This document shows positions 35,429-43,486 of a stretch of 64,000 nucleotides of DNA, one piece after another. The stretch is from Bryobacteraceae bacterium (GTDB lineage Bacteria; Acidobacteriota; Terriglobia; Bryobacterales; Bryobacteraceae), in NCBI GenBank assembly GCA_030041495.1, contig JASHNT010000064.1, forward strand, positions 40,923 through 104,922, in the 5' to 3' direction. The first letter of the stretch is position 1, and every line of letters begins with the position of its first letter. The translations under genes were made by a program, and so were the position numbers. Below the pieces are notes generated by a model. It saw only the letters and a list, made by a program, of their open reading frames with translations, was not told where the DNA came from and searched no databases.

Positions 35429-36588
35429 GACTGATGGTCCTGGATCAGTTCAGTGATTTCGGCGGAGCGCAGTTGTGTCTGCGCGACGTGCTGCTCGAAG
35501 CTCGCCGTCGCGGGTGGGAAGCGGAGGTGATGGCGCCAGGCAACGGGCCCCTGCTCGAATTCGTCCGTGATTGCGGCTTTGCCGCCCGCACTCTTCCGAT
35601 TGCCCGGTACGCGACCAGCCGGAACGCCGTACTCCACGGTTTGCGCTTCGGCATCGGAATCATCCGTTGCGCCCGCGCGGTTCGGCAGGCTTTGCGCGAT
35701 CGCCCCGCAGACCTGATCTACGTCAACGGCCCGCGCGTGCTTCCTCTGGTGACTGATGCCGGAGCGCCGGTGCTGTTCCACGCCCACAGCGTCTTGACTT
35801 CACGCGTGGCGCGCTCCATCGCCGTGTGCTGTCTGCGTCGAGCTCGTGCCTCGGCGCTAGCTTGTTCCGAGTTTGCCGCGCGTCCGGTGCGGGCCGCGTT
35901 CGCCGCGAATCGCGTGCGCGTGATTTACAACGGCGTGGCGGATTGTTTCCGGCCGCGAACCCCTCGTCCCGGCCCCGTGCGCGTCGGGCTGATCGGGCGT
36001 ATCGCCCCGGAGAAAGGCCACCTGGACTTTCTGCAAGCCGCGCGATTACTCGCCGGCCGCCCGGATCTGCGGTTGTCAATCATCGGCGCAGCGCTGTTTT
36101 CCGATCGCGGATATGAACGCGCCGTTCGCTCTGTGGGTTCGCGCTTAGGCGTCGAGTTTTGCGAATGGACGGCCGAGATTGCCGAGGCTCTCGGCGGTCT
36201 CGACGTTCTTGCGGTGCCTTCGGGGGCCCAGGAGGCAAGCACGCGGGTCGTTGCGGAGGCCTTCTCGGCGGGCGTCTGCGTGGTGGCCTATCCTTCCGGA
36301 GGTTTGCCGGAACTGATTCGCGATGGACGCACGGGGCTGCTCACCACAAAGCGCGGCCCGGTAGAACTCGCCCAGGCGATTCAGACGCTGGCCGACGACG
36401 CGCTAATGCGTGCCCGGCTCACCGTCAACGCGCGCGCGGAGTGGGAAGCGCGTTTCACTGTTGAGCGGTTTCAGCGCGAAGTGTGCGACCGGATCGAGGC
36501 CGAGGCAGGCGCGCCAGTGCTCTCGCCCAACGCATCCCGTTCCGGGCGAGAGGCGCCAGCGCCCGCGCGTGATGCCACCCGCGCTTGA
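35425..36588 (+). CDS. Glycosyltransferase family 4 protein
   Basis: A 387-residue GT-B fold enzyme. The N-terminal acceptor domain starts LMVLDQFSDFGGAQLCLRDV. The C-terminal nucleotide-sugar domain has GLIGRIAPEKGHLDFLQAA near 190-208, and the E-x7-E type site is DVLAVPSGAQEASTRVVAEAF near 265-285 followed by GGLPELIRDGRTGLL. It should transfer a sugar to a lipid-linked acceptor on the cytoplasmic side. Last gene of the wzz-wzy-GT run. Its 3' end overlaps the convergent nucleotidyltransferase-like gene by 134 bases, and its final 25 residues look non-conserved. Confidence 0.87.
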   Translation: MRLMVLDQFSDFGGAQLCLRDVLLEARRRGWEAEVMAPGNGPLLEFVRDCGFAARTLPIARYATSRNAVLHGLRFGIGIIRCARAVRQALRDRPADLIYVNGPRVLPLVTDAGAPVLFHAHSVLTSRVARSIAVCCLRRARASALACSEFAARPVRAAFAANRVRVIYNGVADCFRPRTPRPGPVRVGLIGRIAPEKGHLDFLQAARLLAGRPDLRLSIIGAALFSDRGYERAVRSVGSRLGVEFCEWTAEIAEALGGLDVLAVPSGAQEASTRVVAEAFSAGVCVVAYPSGGLPELIRDGRTGLLTTKRGPVELAQAIQTLADDALMRARLTVNARAEWEARFTVERFQREVCDRIEAEAGAPVLSPNASRSGREAPAPARDATRA

Positions 36589-37729
36589 CGAGAAATGCGG
36601 CGCCTACTAGGCGGCGCTTAAGACGCAACCGCAAGTCCGGCGACGCTACGTGCACGTCGGCGATGTAGGGATGGACGCGCCTCGGAAATAAGCGCCGCCA
36701 GACAACTTGAAAGCGGTCGTGGAACCGATCGAGTAAACACAGATGCAGGAACAGTTCGTCTTTGTTGGGACGCTCCAGCGCCGCAAGGGGTGAAAACGAG
36801 AAGAGCTCGAACCAGCGCTGCACTTCCGCCGGCAAAGCGCTCATCAACTCCCGCATTACAGGATTCGCTCGGCAGCCGAACCATTCCACCGCCAACCGGC
36901 CGACGATGGTTTCGGCGAGCGGCAACGGTCGGAGATCGCGCCAGTCCCGCCAAAAACCGTCGTCCTCCGCCGTTCGGTGGAGAAAATGGGCCACTTCATA
37001 AACGTGATACGCGCGAGTGTCTCCGCGCAGCAGATGGCGCAGCAGGTGCCACGCAGCATAGGAGAAGCCGTCTGCCGGATGTAGCGTTTCATATGCGAAC
37101 GAACTGCTTTGCCGCACCTGCCTTCGCTCCCAGAAACCCTCCGGATTTGAAACGGAGAATCGCTCCGTAGCGCGATCCCAGAAGCGGAAGTGAAGCTCGA
37201 TCGTGATGGGGATATCGGGATCGTAATAGTCGTCCTTGGGACGCCATCCGGTTTTTAGAATCAGCGGCGGCAGGTGATCCATCAGATTTTCGCTGGCTCG
37301 CCCGAACGGTTCGTAGCCGAGTTCCATGAGCGCACGGTAAGCGCGTTCGATGTGCTCCGGCGGGCAGTAAAAATCGAGGTCATATTGCGGGCGGTGCCGA
37401 AGATCGGCGCAATACAGCGGGAAGTGCGAAAATCCCTTGAGCACCACGAATTCAATTTCGCGAGCGCGAAGAGCCGCAGCAAGAGTGAGGTACGTCTCTA
37501 CGATCCGCTCTCGGCGGATTGCGTTGTTGGCCAGGTTTCCGTCAATCCGGGCTCGCACCCATCCCGGCAAAAACTCCCGGCAGCGCACGCCGAGCGGAAG
37601 GGTGAGCTGCGAAAGATCCGTGAGCCGCAGCAGTTTCCGCCATTCCGCGTCATTGACGTTCTGAAGACCGTCCGGCTGCGCGCCCGAGAAGCGCAGGCTT
37701 TGCAGCACCGTCAAGAGGGCACTCGGCAT
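36455..37729 (-). CDS. Nucleotidyltransferase-like protein (NTP_transf_5 family)
   Basis: A 424-residue protein whose central part matches uncharacterised nucleotidyltransferase-fold proteins of polysaccharide and exosortase loci. It has FVVLKGFSHFPLYCADLRHRP followed by YDLDFYCPPEHIERA, where YDLDF supplies the acidic pair of the polymerase-beta-type site (near 132-137), and later ITIELHFRFWD. The C-terminal half is helical with many histidines. It is the last gene of a five-gene minus-strand operon, two bases after the HPr-kinase-like gene, a pairing seen in other envelope-glycan loci. Substrate unknown. Confidence 0.78.
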   Translation of the reverse strand: MPSALLTVLQSLRFSGAQPDGLQNVNDAEWRKLLRLTDLSQLTLPLGVRCREFLPGWVRARIDGNLANNAIRRERIVETYLTLAAALRAREIEFVVLKGFSHFPLYCADLRHRPQYDLDFYCPPEHIERAYRALMELGYEPFGRASENLMDHLPPLILKTGWRPKDDYYDPDIPITIELHFRFWDRATERFSVSNPEGFWERRQVRQSSSFAYETLHPADGFSYAAWHLLRHLLRGDTRAYHVYEVAHFLHRTAEDDGFWRDWRDLRPLPLAETIVGRLAVEWFGCRANPVMRELMSALPAEVQRWFELFSFSPLAALERPNKDELFLHLCLLDRFHDRFQVVWRRLFPRRVHPYIADVHVASPDLRLRLKRRLVGAAFLVKRGWHHARALAPLARNGMRWARALARLPRPRSGRTLRAETAQQ

Positions 37730-37731
37730 TT

Positions 37732-38715
37732 CTAAGCTCCACCAGCCAGGAGCGAACGCAGAGCGCGTTCCGCCAACTCGGTATCAGAGTAGTGCAAGCG
37801 AACCGCAGGCAATCGCGACAGCCGGTCCAGAGCGCGACCGTGCCGCGCCCGAAGCGAGGAGTCACCGAAGCAGATTCCTTCTTCTAGGGCGCTCCGGGCC
37901 TGCGTTTGCGATATGGGCTCGATCGACGCACGGGCTGCATGCGCCTCGCGTTCCAGAAAGACGAGCTGATGTGCCGTGCTCTCCACCGAGCAGACAAGGT
38001 TCAGTTCCGTCGGGTCGATCTCAATATCGGTTTTGCCGTTAGGGCGCAGCAGGCGCGGAAAACGAGCGAGCTCGGGAAACAGGCGTGCGGCTGTGTGCCG
38101 GAAGCGGATCTCGAATGGCCGCCCGGCGATGCGATAATCTTCACCGCCGCTCAGAACCGCCACGGCGTCGCCCGATACGAAGGTCCATCCGCTGCGCGCA
38201 CAGGCGTACGCCAGACAGGTTTTTCCCGCGCCGGAAGCGCCGCACAAAATCACGCCCCTGCCATCGCGCGCGACGCAAGCCGCATGCGCGAACGCGGCAT
38301 GTTGCGCTGCTATCATCACGTACACCAGTGGCTCCAGGAAATGATAGCGGAGGTAGGCTGCGTCCGCGGCGACGGTGCGCGTGATAGCGAGGTGGCCGAA
38401 TCCGGCTCTGAGGTCTGCGTGAGCGAAATTGAAGCGGTCGGCGATGATCGAGAACAAGTGTTCTTGCCCGCGCAATGCCGGTGCTTCGCGCGGGAGCCCG
38501 TGCCCGGAACCTTCGCCGACGGTGGTCTTCACTCGCACCGGCGCACCGTCGAACAGTTTCGGGAAGCACGACCATGCGACCTTCGCGGCCTCCAGAGCCG
38601 GCTGATAGTTGGTGGCGATCCGCAGCGGAAAGCCCATCGGGTAATACTCGGCCTCAAAGGGTAGCGGAAGCGTGTATTGCAAAGGATCGTTGCGCTGGGC
38701 CGGAGAGGCGGGCAT
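37732..38715 (-). CDS. HPr kinase/phosphorylase-like P-loop protein
   Basis: A 327-residue protein from the ATG at 38715, which has a strong AGGAGG eight bases upstream; the frame continues further but only as a shadow of the flippase gene. The C-terminal half resembles HprK: Walker A CGASGAGKTCLAY near 157-169, SGDAVAVLSGG, and DIEIDPTELNLVCSV. The N-terminal half is not an HprK N-domain. Such serine-kinase-like proteins occur with nucleotidyltransferase-like partners in exopolysaccharide clusters, where their target is unknown. It shares one base with the upstream flippase stop. Confidence 0.78.
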   Translation of the reverse strand: MPASPAQRNDPLQYTLPLPFEAEYYPMGFPLRIATNYQPALEAAKVAWSCFPKLFDGAPVRVKTTVGEGSGHGLPREAPALRGQEHLFSIIADRFNFAHADLRAGFGHLAITRTVAADAAYLRYHFLEPLVYVMIAAQHAAFAHAACVARDGRGVILCGASGAGKTCLAYACARSGWTFVSGDAVAVLSGGEDYRIAGRPFEIRFRHTAARLFPELARFPRLLRPNGKTDIEIDPTELNLVCSVESTAHQLVFLEREAHAARASIEPISQTQARSALEEGICFGDSSLRARHGRALDRLSRLPAVRLHYSDTELAERALRSLLAGGA

Positions 38716-40061
38716 CAGCGAGCCTCCTTTAGGGTCCACGCGCGCGGCCCGAAGATCAGGCTCGCCATCGCAATGAATAGTAACGTCTGCGCCAGGGATG
38801 CCGCCAGCGCAATCCCCGCGACGCCGTAGCGATTCATCAGGACGTAGTTCAACCCGGCATTCACCGCTAGCGCGCCCGCCGACAAGGGCAGCAGCACTCG
38901 ATTCGCCTGCAGCACCGAAAGCACGCGCATAAGAATGGTAATTCCGACGACCGACGGCATTTGCAGCAGAGAGCAGGCCTGCACCGCCGCGACGCCTCCG
39001 GTATCGGCCGCGGTAAACGCGCCGTGTTGCAGCGTCAGGCGCACGATGGGCGCCGAAAACAGGACGAACATCGCCGCGGCCACAGCGCTCGCCGCCGACG
39101 ATCCGTATAACAATCGCCGCAGCGAATGTTTTAGTGCTCTCCAGTCCTGCTCCGCGGCCACGCGGGAGAATCGCGGCAGCACCGCGATTCCCAAAGCCGC
39201 CGGACCGATGGACATCAGCACGCCGGATAGCCTGGTCCCGTAGTTGAGCGCGGACACACTGCCCGGCCCAAGCCACGCAGCCATGGCCTGGCCAACTGCC
39301 AGTGCTCCTCCGCTCAACGCGCCGCTGGCCGCGAGATATCCGTACTCCTTCCGGAAAGAACGCATGCGGACATCTCGCCGCTCGCGGCGCGGCAAAACGG
39401 GGTAACCCGTGCCCCGCATCGCGACCCCGAGCAGAGCCATTTCGCCAAAGGCCCCCAACGTCGTGGCTGCGGCCAGCACCCAAGGACCTCGTTGAGCACC
39501 AATGAGTGTCGCTAGAGAGATCACCGCCGGTGTGAACACCGCCGTAAGCGCGGCTGCCGCGAACCTGTTTCGCGAATTCAGAACGGCCCGCCACACGTTG
39601 GCCACGGCGTTCGCGGGGATCACCGGAAGCATCAGCAACACCAGGCCTCCGACGGAGTTGTCTTTCACTAATTCCAGGACCGTGCCGATGGCCAAGGCCA
39701 GCGCCGCCGCGCTCATAAGAGAGAAGCGCAGGATCGAGCCGAGCAGCTTTGAATAGAAGGCCTGCGCGGCCGATAAACCGTGGCGATGCTTCAGCTCAAT
39801 CAATCGTGGCACCGTGACCGGAACCAGGGCGCCGCAGAAGGTATCCGCGAGCACGGAGGGAATCAGAAACGCGAGCAGATAATTGTCCAGCGCCAGTCCG
39901 GACCCGAAAGCGCGCGCAACCGCTATCGACTTGGCGGCGCCGGCGATTTTCACCACGCCCGCGATCAGACTGAGCGTAACCGTGTCCCGCAGGAATCCCG
40001 ACGCCCGGCGTTCGGCAGGACGCGCTTCAATGGACGGCGCAGACGTCATGCTTCCTCGCAT
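38715..40061 (-). CDS. MurJ/Wzx-like lipid-linked glycan flippase
   Basis: A 448-residue MOP-superfamily protein with about 12-14 helices. The MurJ-like N-terminus (TVTLSLIAGVVKIAGAAKSI, DNYLLAFLIPSVLADTFCGA) and LLGSILRFSLMSAA are typical of MviN relatives. In this locus it most likely flips an undecaprenyl-linked repeat unit rather than lipid II. ATG at 40061 or at 40049 (the latter preceded by GAGGA). It overlaps the upstream glycosyltransferase by 35 bases and the HprK-like gene by one, so it is part of a coupled operon. Confidence 0.82.
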   Translation of the reverse strand: MRGSMTSAPSIEARPAERRASGFLRDTVTLSLIAGVVKIAGAAKSIAVARAFGSGLALDNYLLAFLIPSVLADTFCGALVPVTVPRLIELKHRHGLSAAQAFYSKLLGSILRFSLMSAAALALAIGTVLELVKDNSVGGLVLLMLPVIPANAVANVWRAVLNSRNRFAAAALTAVFTPAVISLATLIGAQRGPWVLAAATTLGAFGEMALLGVAMRGTGYPVLPRRERRDVRMRSFRKEYGYLAASGALSGGALAVGQAMAAWLGPGSVSALNYGTRLSGVLMSIGPAALGIAVLPRFSRVAAEQDWRALKHSLRRLLYGSSAASAVAAAMFVLFSAPIVRLTLQHGAFTAADTGGVAAVQACSLLQMPSVVGITILMRVLSVLQANRVLLPLSAGALAVNAGLNYVLMNRYGVAGIALAASLAQTLLFIAMASLIFGPRAWTLKEAR

Positions 40062-41175
40062 TGCCTAAGCCCACGCGCGGCGTGCGTAACATAGCAGCGC
40101 GGAAGTTTCGTTCGAAGGCCGCTTCGGAGAATTCGCGAGCACGCTGCTGGAGTTCGAAAGAATTAAAGCGACCAGCGCATCTGTCAAACTCCCGCAATGC
40201 TCCCCCCAAAGCCTCTTCCGAAGGCTCCGCATACAATACGCCGCAATCCTCCGTGACAATTTCGGAAGCTCCTCCGCGCCCCAGCGCGATCACGGGCTTC
40301 CCGCTCGCCAGCGCTTCCACCATGGTGATGCCGAAGTCCTCCTCGCCCGGCATGAGAAACGCGGCGGCGTGAGCGTACAGGTCGCGGAGCTGTTCATCGT
40401 CTACACGGCCGCAGAATTCGATGTTTGGTGCGGCCGTGCGTTTCAGCTCGCGGTAGGAAGGCCCGTCGCCCGCAATCTTCAGCTTGCGGCCGTTGCGCGC
40501 GAACAGGCGCACCGCGTAATCCAGCCGCTTGTAAGGAACCAGCTCCGAGACAGCGAGAAAATGATCCTGAGGAGGCGCGCTATAAAACGAATGAACCGCC
40601 ACAGGAGGGTACACCACGCGCGACTTGCGCCGGTAGGTTTTCCAGATGCGCCGCCGGATATTACGGCTGTTGGCGATGAAGCGATCCACACGCGCGGCAG
40701 TGGAATAATCCCAGGTGCGCAAGTAACTCGAGAATGGCGCAAACAGCGCACGGCTCAGCGCGCTCCTGCAAAATTCCGCGCGATAGTCGGGGTACATCTC
40801 CCACAGATAACGCATCGGCGTGTGGCAATAGCACAGATGACGCGTCGCCGCCGATGCAATCACGCCCTTGGCAGGGCCGGATTCGCTGCTGATCACCAAG
40901 TCGTAGCCGCGCAGGTCGAAACTCTCCAGAGCCATCGGCATCAAGGGCAGCAAGGAGCGATAAAGACGCCGCAGCGGATTCAAGCACGACGCCGTAACTT
41001 TCTTCGAGCGGATCAATGGCGACACTGCTTCCGGCTCATAGAAGAGCGTGAAGATATCCGCACCAGGAAAAATGCGGCACAGAGCCTCCAAGACCTTTTC
41101 GCCGCCGCGAGTTCCCAGCAGCCAGAAGTGAACCAGCGCGACGCGGCCCGGCGCATCTGTGCGATCAGTACGCAT
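40027..41175 (-). CDS. Glycosyltransferase family 4 protein
   Basis: A 382-residue GT-B enzyme. The ATG at 41175 (MRTDRTDAPGRVALVHFWLL) is preferred because the frame upstream only shadows the sugar transferase gene. N-terminal GTRGGEKVLEALCRIFPGAD, central RYLWEMYPDY and SRNIRRRIWKTYRRKSRVVYPPV, C-terminal GEEDFGITMVEALASGKPVIALG (the E-x7-E site) and GGASEIVTEDCGVLY. It resembles mannosyltransferases of the WbaZ type. It overlaps the sugar transferase gene by 11 bases. It likely adds the second or third sugar of the repeat unit. Confidence 0.87.
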   Translation of the reverse strand: MRTDRTDAPGRVALVHFWLLGTRGGEKVLEALCRIFPGADIFTLFYEPEAVSPLIRSKKVTASCLNPLRRLYRSLLPLMPMALESFDLRGYDLVISSESGPAKGVIASAATRHLCYCHTPMRYLWEMYPDYRAEFCRSALSRALFAPFSSYLRTWDYSTAARVDRFIANSRNIRRRIWKTYRRKSRVVYPPVAVHSFYSAPPQDHFLAVSELVPYKRLDYAVRLFARNGRKLKIAGDGPSYRELKRTAAPNIEFCGRVDDEQLRDLYAHAAAFLMPGEEDFGITMVEALASGKPVIALGRGGASEIVTEDCGVLYAEPSEEALGGALREFDRCAGRFNSFELQQRAREFSEAAFERNFRAAMLRTPRVGLGNARKHDVCAVH

Positions 41176-41830
41176 CCGAGCCTCTGAGCACGGCGGGAAT
41201 CGTGCGCCACAGAATCCGGAGATACAATCCAGGCGAAGGATGAGTAGCAAACCACACGTCCAACCGCAGCCGTTGCGCATAACTGAGCCGGTTGCGCCCC
41301 TTCATCTGCCACAAGCCTGTCAGCCCCGGACGCAGCTCCAGCACTTGGCCGGCTGAGTCACCGTAGTGCTCTTCGAGCTCCTCCCGCGTGATCGGCCTTG
41401 GACCTACCAGCGACATCTGACCGCGCAGCACATGATAGAGTTGCGGGAGCTCATCGATTGAAAAACGCCGGCAAAACGCCGCGAATCGGCTGGTGACACG
41501 CTTATCGCCGTCGCTTTTGTCAACCGGGACCGAATTGGAGACGTTCTCAATCGCGAATACAGGTCCCCAAGGTTGCCGCGGCTCCCACATGGTGCGCAGC
41601 TTGAGCAAAGGCAGCTTTTCGCCGCGCCAGCCGACGCGCGTGTGCCGCACCAGCGGACTCCTACGCCCCAGCAGCACGATGACAACGCAGGCCGACAACA
41701 ACAACGGGAGCGAGATCAGCAACGCCAGGCCCGCTAGCAGCGGCTCGATTCGATACACCGAATCCAACGCGTTAGGCCGCGGCTTGGCAGCGCGCTTCAA
41801 TGTAAGAACTTGTTCAACGGTAGGTGTCAC
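41165..41830 (-). CDS. Priming undecaprenyl-phosphate sugar transferase (ExoY/WcaJ-like)
   Basis: A polyprenyl-phosphate hexose-1-phosphate transferase that starts glycan synthesis on the cytoplasmic membrane face. One hydrophobic hairpin (LLAGLALLISLPLLLSACVV) is followed by the catalytic core with KLRTM, FSIDELPQLYHVLRGQMSLVGPRP and RPGLTGLWQ. From the GTG at 41830 it has 222 residues, normal for single-domain ExoY-type enzymes. The frame stays open to a GTG at 41971, but that longer version adds an unconserved tail and leaves no room for a promoter opposite the gene at 41984. First gene of the five-gene minus-strand glycan operon. Confidence 0.87.
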   Translation of the reverse strand: MTPTVEQVLTLKRAAKPRPNALDSVYRIEPLLAGLALLISLPLLLSACVVIVLLGRRSPLVRHTRVGWRGEKLPLLKLRTMWEPRQPWGPVFAIENVSNSVPVDKSDGDKRVTSRFAAFCRRFSIDELPQLYHVLRGQMSLVGPRPITREELEEHYGDSAGQVLELRPGLTGLWQMKGRNRLSYAQRLRLDVWFATHPSPGLYLRILWRTIPAVLRGSDAY

Positions 41831-41983
41831 GGATCGAGGTTGGCCCAATCGCTTAGACCCGCTCTGATACCCACGGGAACGCGCGTGTAACCGGTCCTGT
41901 TCCAGCCGGAACACCGCCCCGTCTAACACAACAGTGGAGCCTTCCGGCGCGCCGTTCCGCGGAGCGCCCACGGCCCAGATACC
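41831..41983. promoter_or_regulatory. Divergent region between glycan operon and radical-SAM operon
   Basis: These roughly 150 bases separate the first genes of two divergent multi-gene operons and so should hold both promoters. I see no convincing hexamer pair. Shared control of the polysaccharide operon and the radical-SAM operon is an inference from the layout. Confidence 0.35.
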
Positions 41984-43486
41984 ATGCGGCCGAAAAAAGT
42001 CGTCTTCTTCTTTCCCGCTTTCTCCAGCCAGGAGGCCACCGCTCCGTTGGGAATTCTGGCGGTGTCCACGCCCCTGCTCCGCGCCGGTTATCAGGTGCGC
42101 ATCGTCGATTCCACCATCACGCCGAACTTCCGCAAGCGTGTGATCGAAGAGTTGGAGGACGCGCTGTGCTTGGCCGTCTCGCTGGTCACCGGACCCATGA
42201 TCAAGGAGACGGTTCAGATTGCGCGCGAAGCCAAGCGCCTCTATCCGGACAAGCCCGTGATTCTAGGCGGCTGGCACCCGTCGTTGCTGCCGGATCAAAC
42301 GCTCGCGGCCGAATATGTTGACGTCGTCGTGAAGGGGCAGGGCGAAGACGCCATGCTCGAAATCGTCGAGCGCATTGCGGCGGGCGAGTCTGTGCGCGGC
42401 GTGAAGGGAGCCGGATACAAAGAAGACGGCTGCTTGGTGTTCAATCCCCCGCGAGCGTTGAAGCCCATTCGCGAACTTCCGCCCAAGGCCTACCATCTCG
42501 CCGATTTTGACGCCTACCAGCGCGTCTCCGGCCGGCGCTGGGCCATGTACACCTCCAGCCTGGCGTGTCCCTACAACTGCGGCTACTGCACCAACGACGG
42601 CGTCTATGGGCGCAAGTGGAATGCGCTCGATCCGGAGCAGGTGGTTGAGGAAACCACGGACCTGGTGTCGCGCTACGGGCTCGAGCTGCTGTGGATCGTC
42701 GACGACAACTTCCTGGTGGATCGCGATCGCGCGCTCGGCATCGGCGAAGGCTTGGTGCGGCGCGGTGTCAAATTCAACTGGAGCATTCAATCCTCGACCA
42801 ACTTGGTCTGCCGCTTCAGCGTGGCCGAACTGAAACTGCTCAAGCGCGCCGGTCTTTCGCAGGTTTCGCAGGGCGCGGATTCTGGATCGCCCAAGGTGAT
42901 GAGGCTGATGGACAAGACGTTCCAAAAGCTGGAGACCATTCATGAAGCCGCGGCCAAGTTGACGGCGGCGAGCATTCGTCCTTCCTTCAACATGATCTTC
43001 GGTTATCCCGGCGAAGGCGAGGCCGAGCGCCGCGAATCCATCCAACTCATCATGGATATCTGCCGGCGCTATCCCGGCGCCGAATTCTGGACTAACATCT
43101 TCACGCCCTATCCCGGCTCGCCGATTATGAAGCGCGCCTTTGAATTGGGCATCGACGTGCCCAAAAGCCTGGAAGGCTGGGTGGATTTTTTCCCGCGCTA
43201 TACGGTTTTGCCATGGCTCAAAGGCCGCACCCACCGCAACGTGCAAACCATGCGCGAGTATTTGCGCGTCGCGTTCAACCGCGTGCCCATCGGCATTCGC
43301 CGCAGGAACCTGTGGCAGCGTGCCGTGCATGAGGCGATCGGCGCGCCCGCGCGCTGGCGTTTGGATCACAACGTCTATTCGTTCCCCTTCGAGTTGTGGC
43401 TCAAGGACTTCGTTAACCGGTGGGCGGAAGCGCCGAAAGCCAAAGTGGACGCGCACCGTCTGGAAGCCGAGGCGGTTACATGCTAG
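41984..43486 (+). CDS. B12-binding-type radical SAM enzyme 1
   Basis: A 500-residue enzyme. The N-terminal Rossmann-like cobalamin-binding region (about 1-150) has PLGILAVSTPLLRAGYQV, VSLVTGPMIKE, VILGGWHPSLLPDQ and VVVKGQGED. The radical SAM core from about 185 has the [4Fe-4S] cysteines Cys195, Cys199 and Cys202 in CPYNCGYC, WIVDDNFLVD, and the SAM-contact GADSGSPKVMRLMDK. The C-terminal 120 residues are a family-specific tail. Such enzymes catalyse methylations or ring rearrangements at unactivated carbons. First gene of a ten-gene operon and paralogous to the next gene. Substrate unknown. Confidence 0.88.
   Translation: MRPKKVVFFFPAFSSQEATAPLGILAVSTPLLRAGYQVRIVDSTITPNFRKRVIEELEDALCLAVSLVTGPMIKETVQIAREAKRLYPDKPVILGGWHPSLLPDQTLAAEYVDVVVKGQGEDAMLEIVERIAAGESVRGVKGAGYKEDGCLVFNPPRALKPIRELPPKAYHLADFDAYQRVSGRRWAMYTSSLACPYNCGYCTNDGVYGRKWNALDPEQVVEETTDLVSRYGLELLWIVDDNFLVDRDRALGIGEGLVRRGVKFNWSIQSSTNLVCRFSVAELKLLKRAGLSQVSQGADSGSPKVMRLMDKTFQKLETIHEAAAKLTAASIRPSFNMIFGYPGEGEAERRESIQLIMDICRRYPGAEFWTNIFTPYPGSPIMKRAFELGIDVPKSLEGWVDFFPRYTVLPWLKGRTHRNVQTMREYLRVAFNRVPIGIRRRNLWQRAVHEAIGAPARWRLDHNVYSFPFELWLKDFVNRWAEAPKAKVDAHRLEAEAVTC

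Noticed and set aside
37732..39594. 620-residue extended HPr-kinase-like frame
   Set aside because: The upstream 290 residues are a shadow of the flippase gene, and the ATG at 38715 has a perfect AGGAGG.
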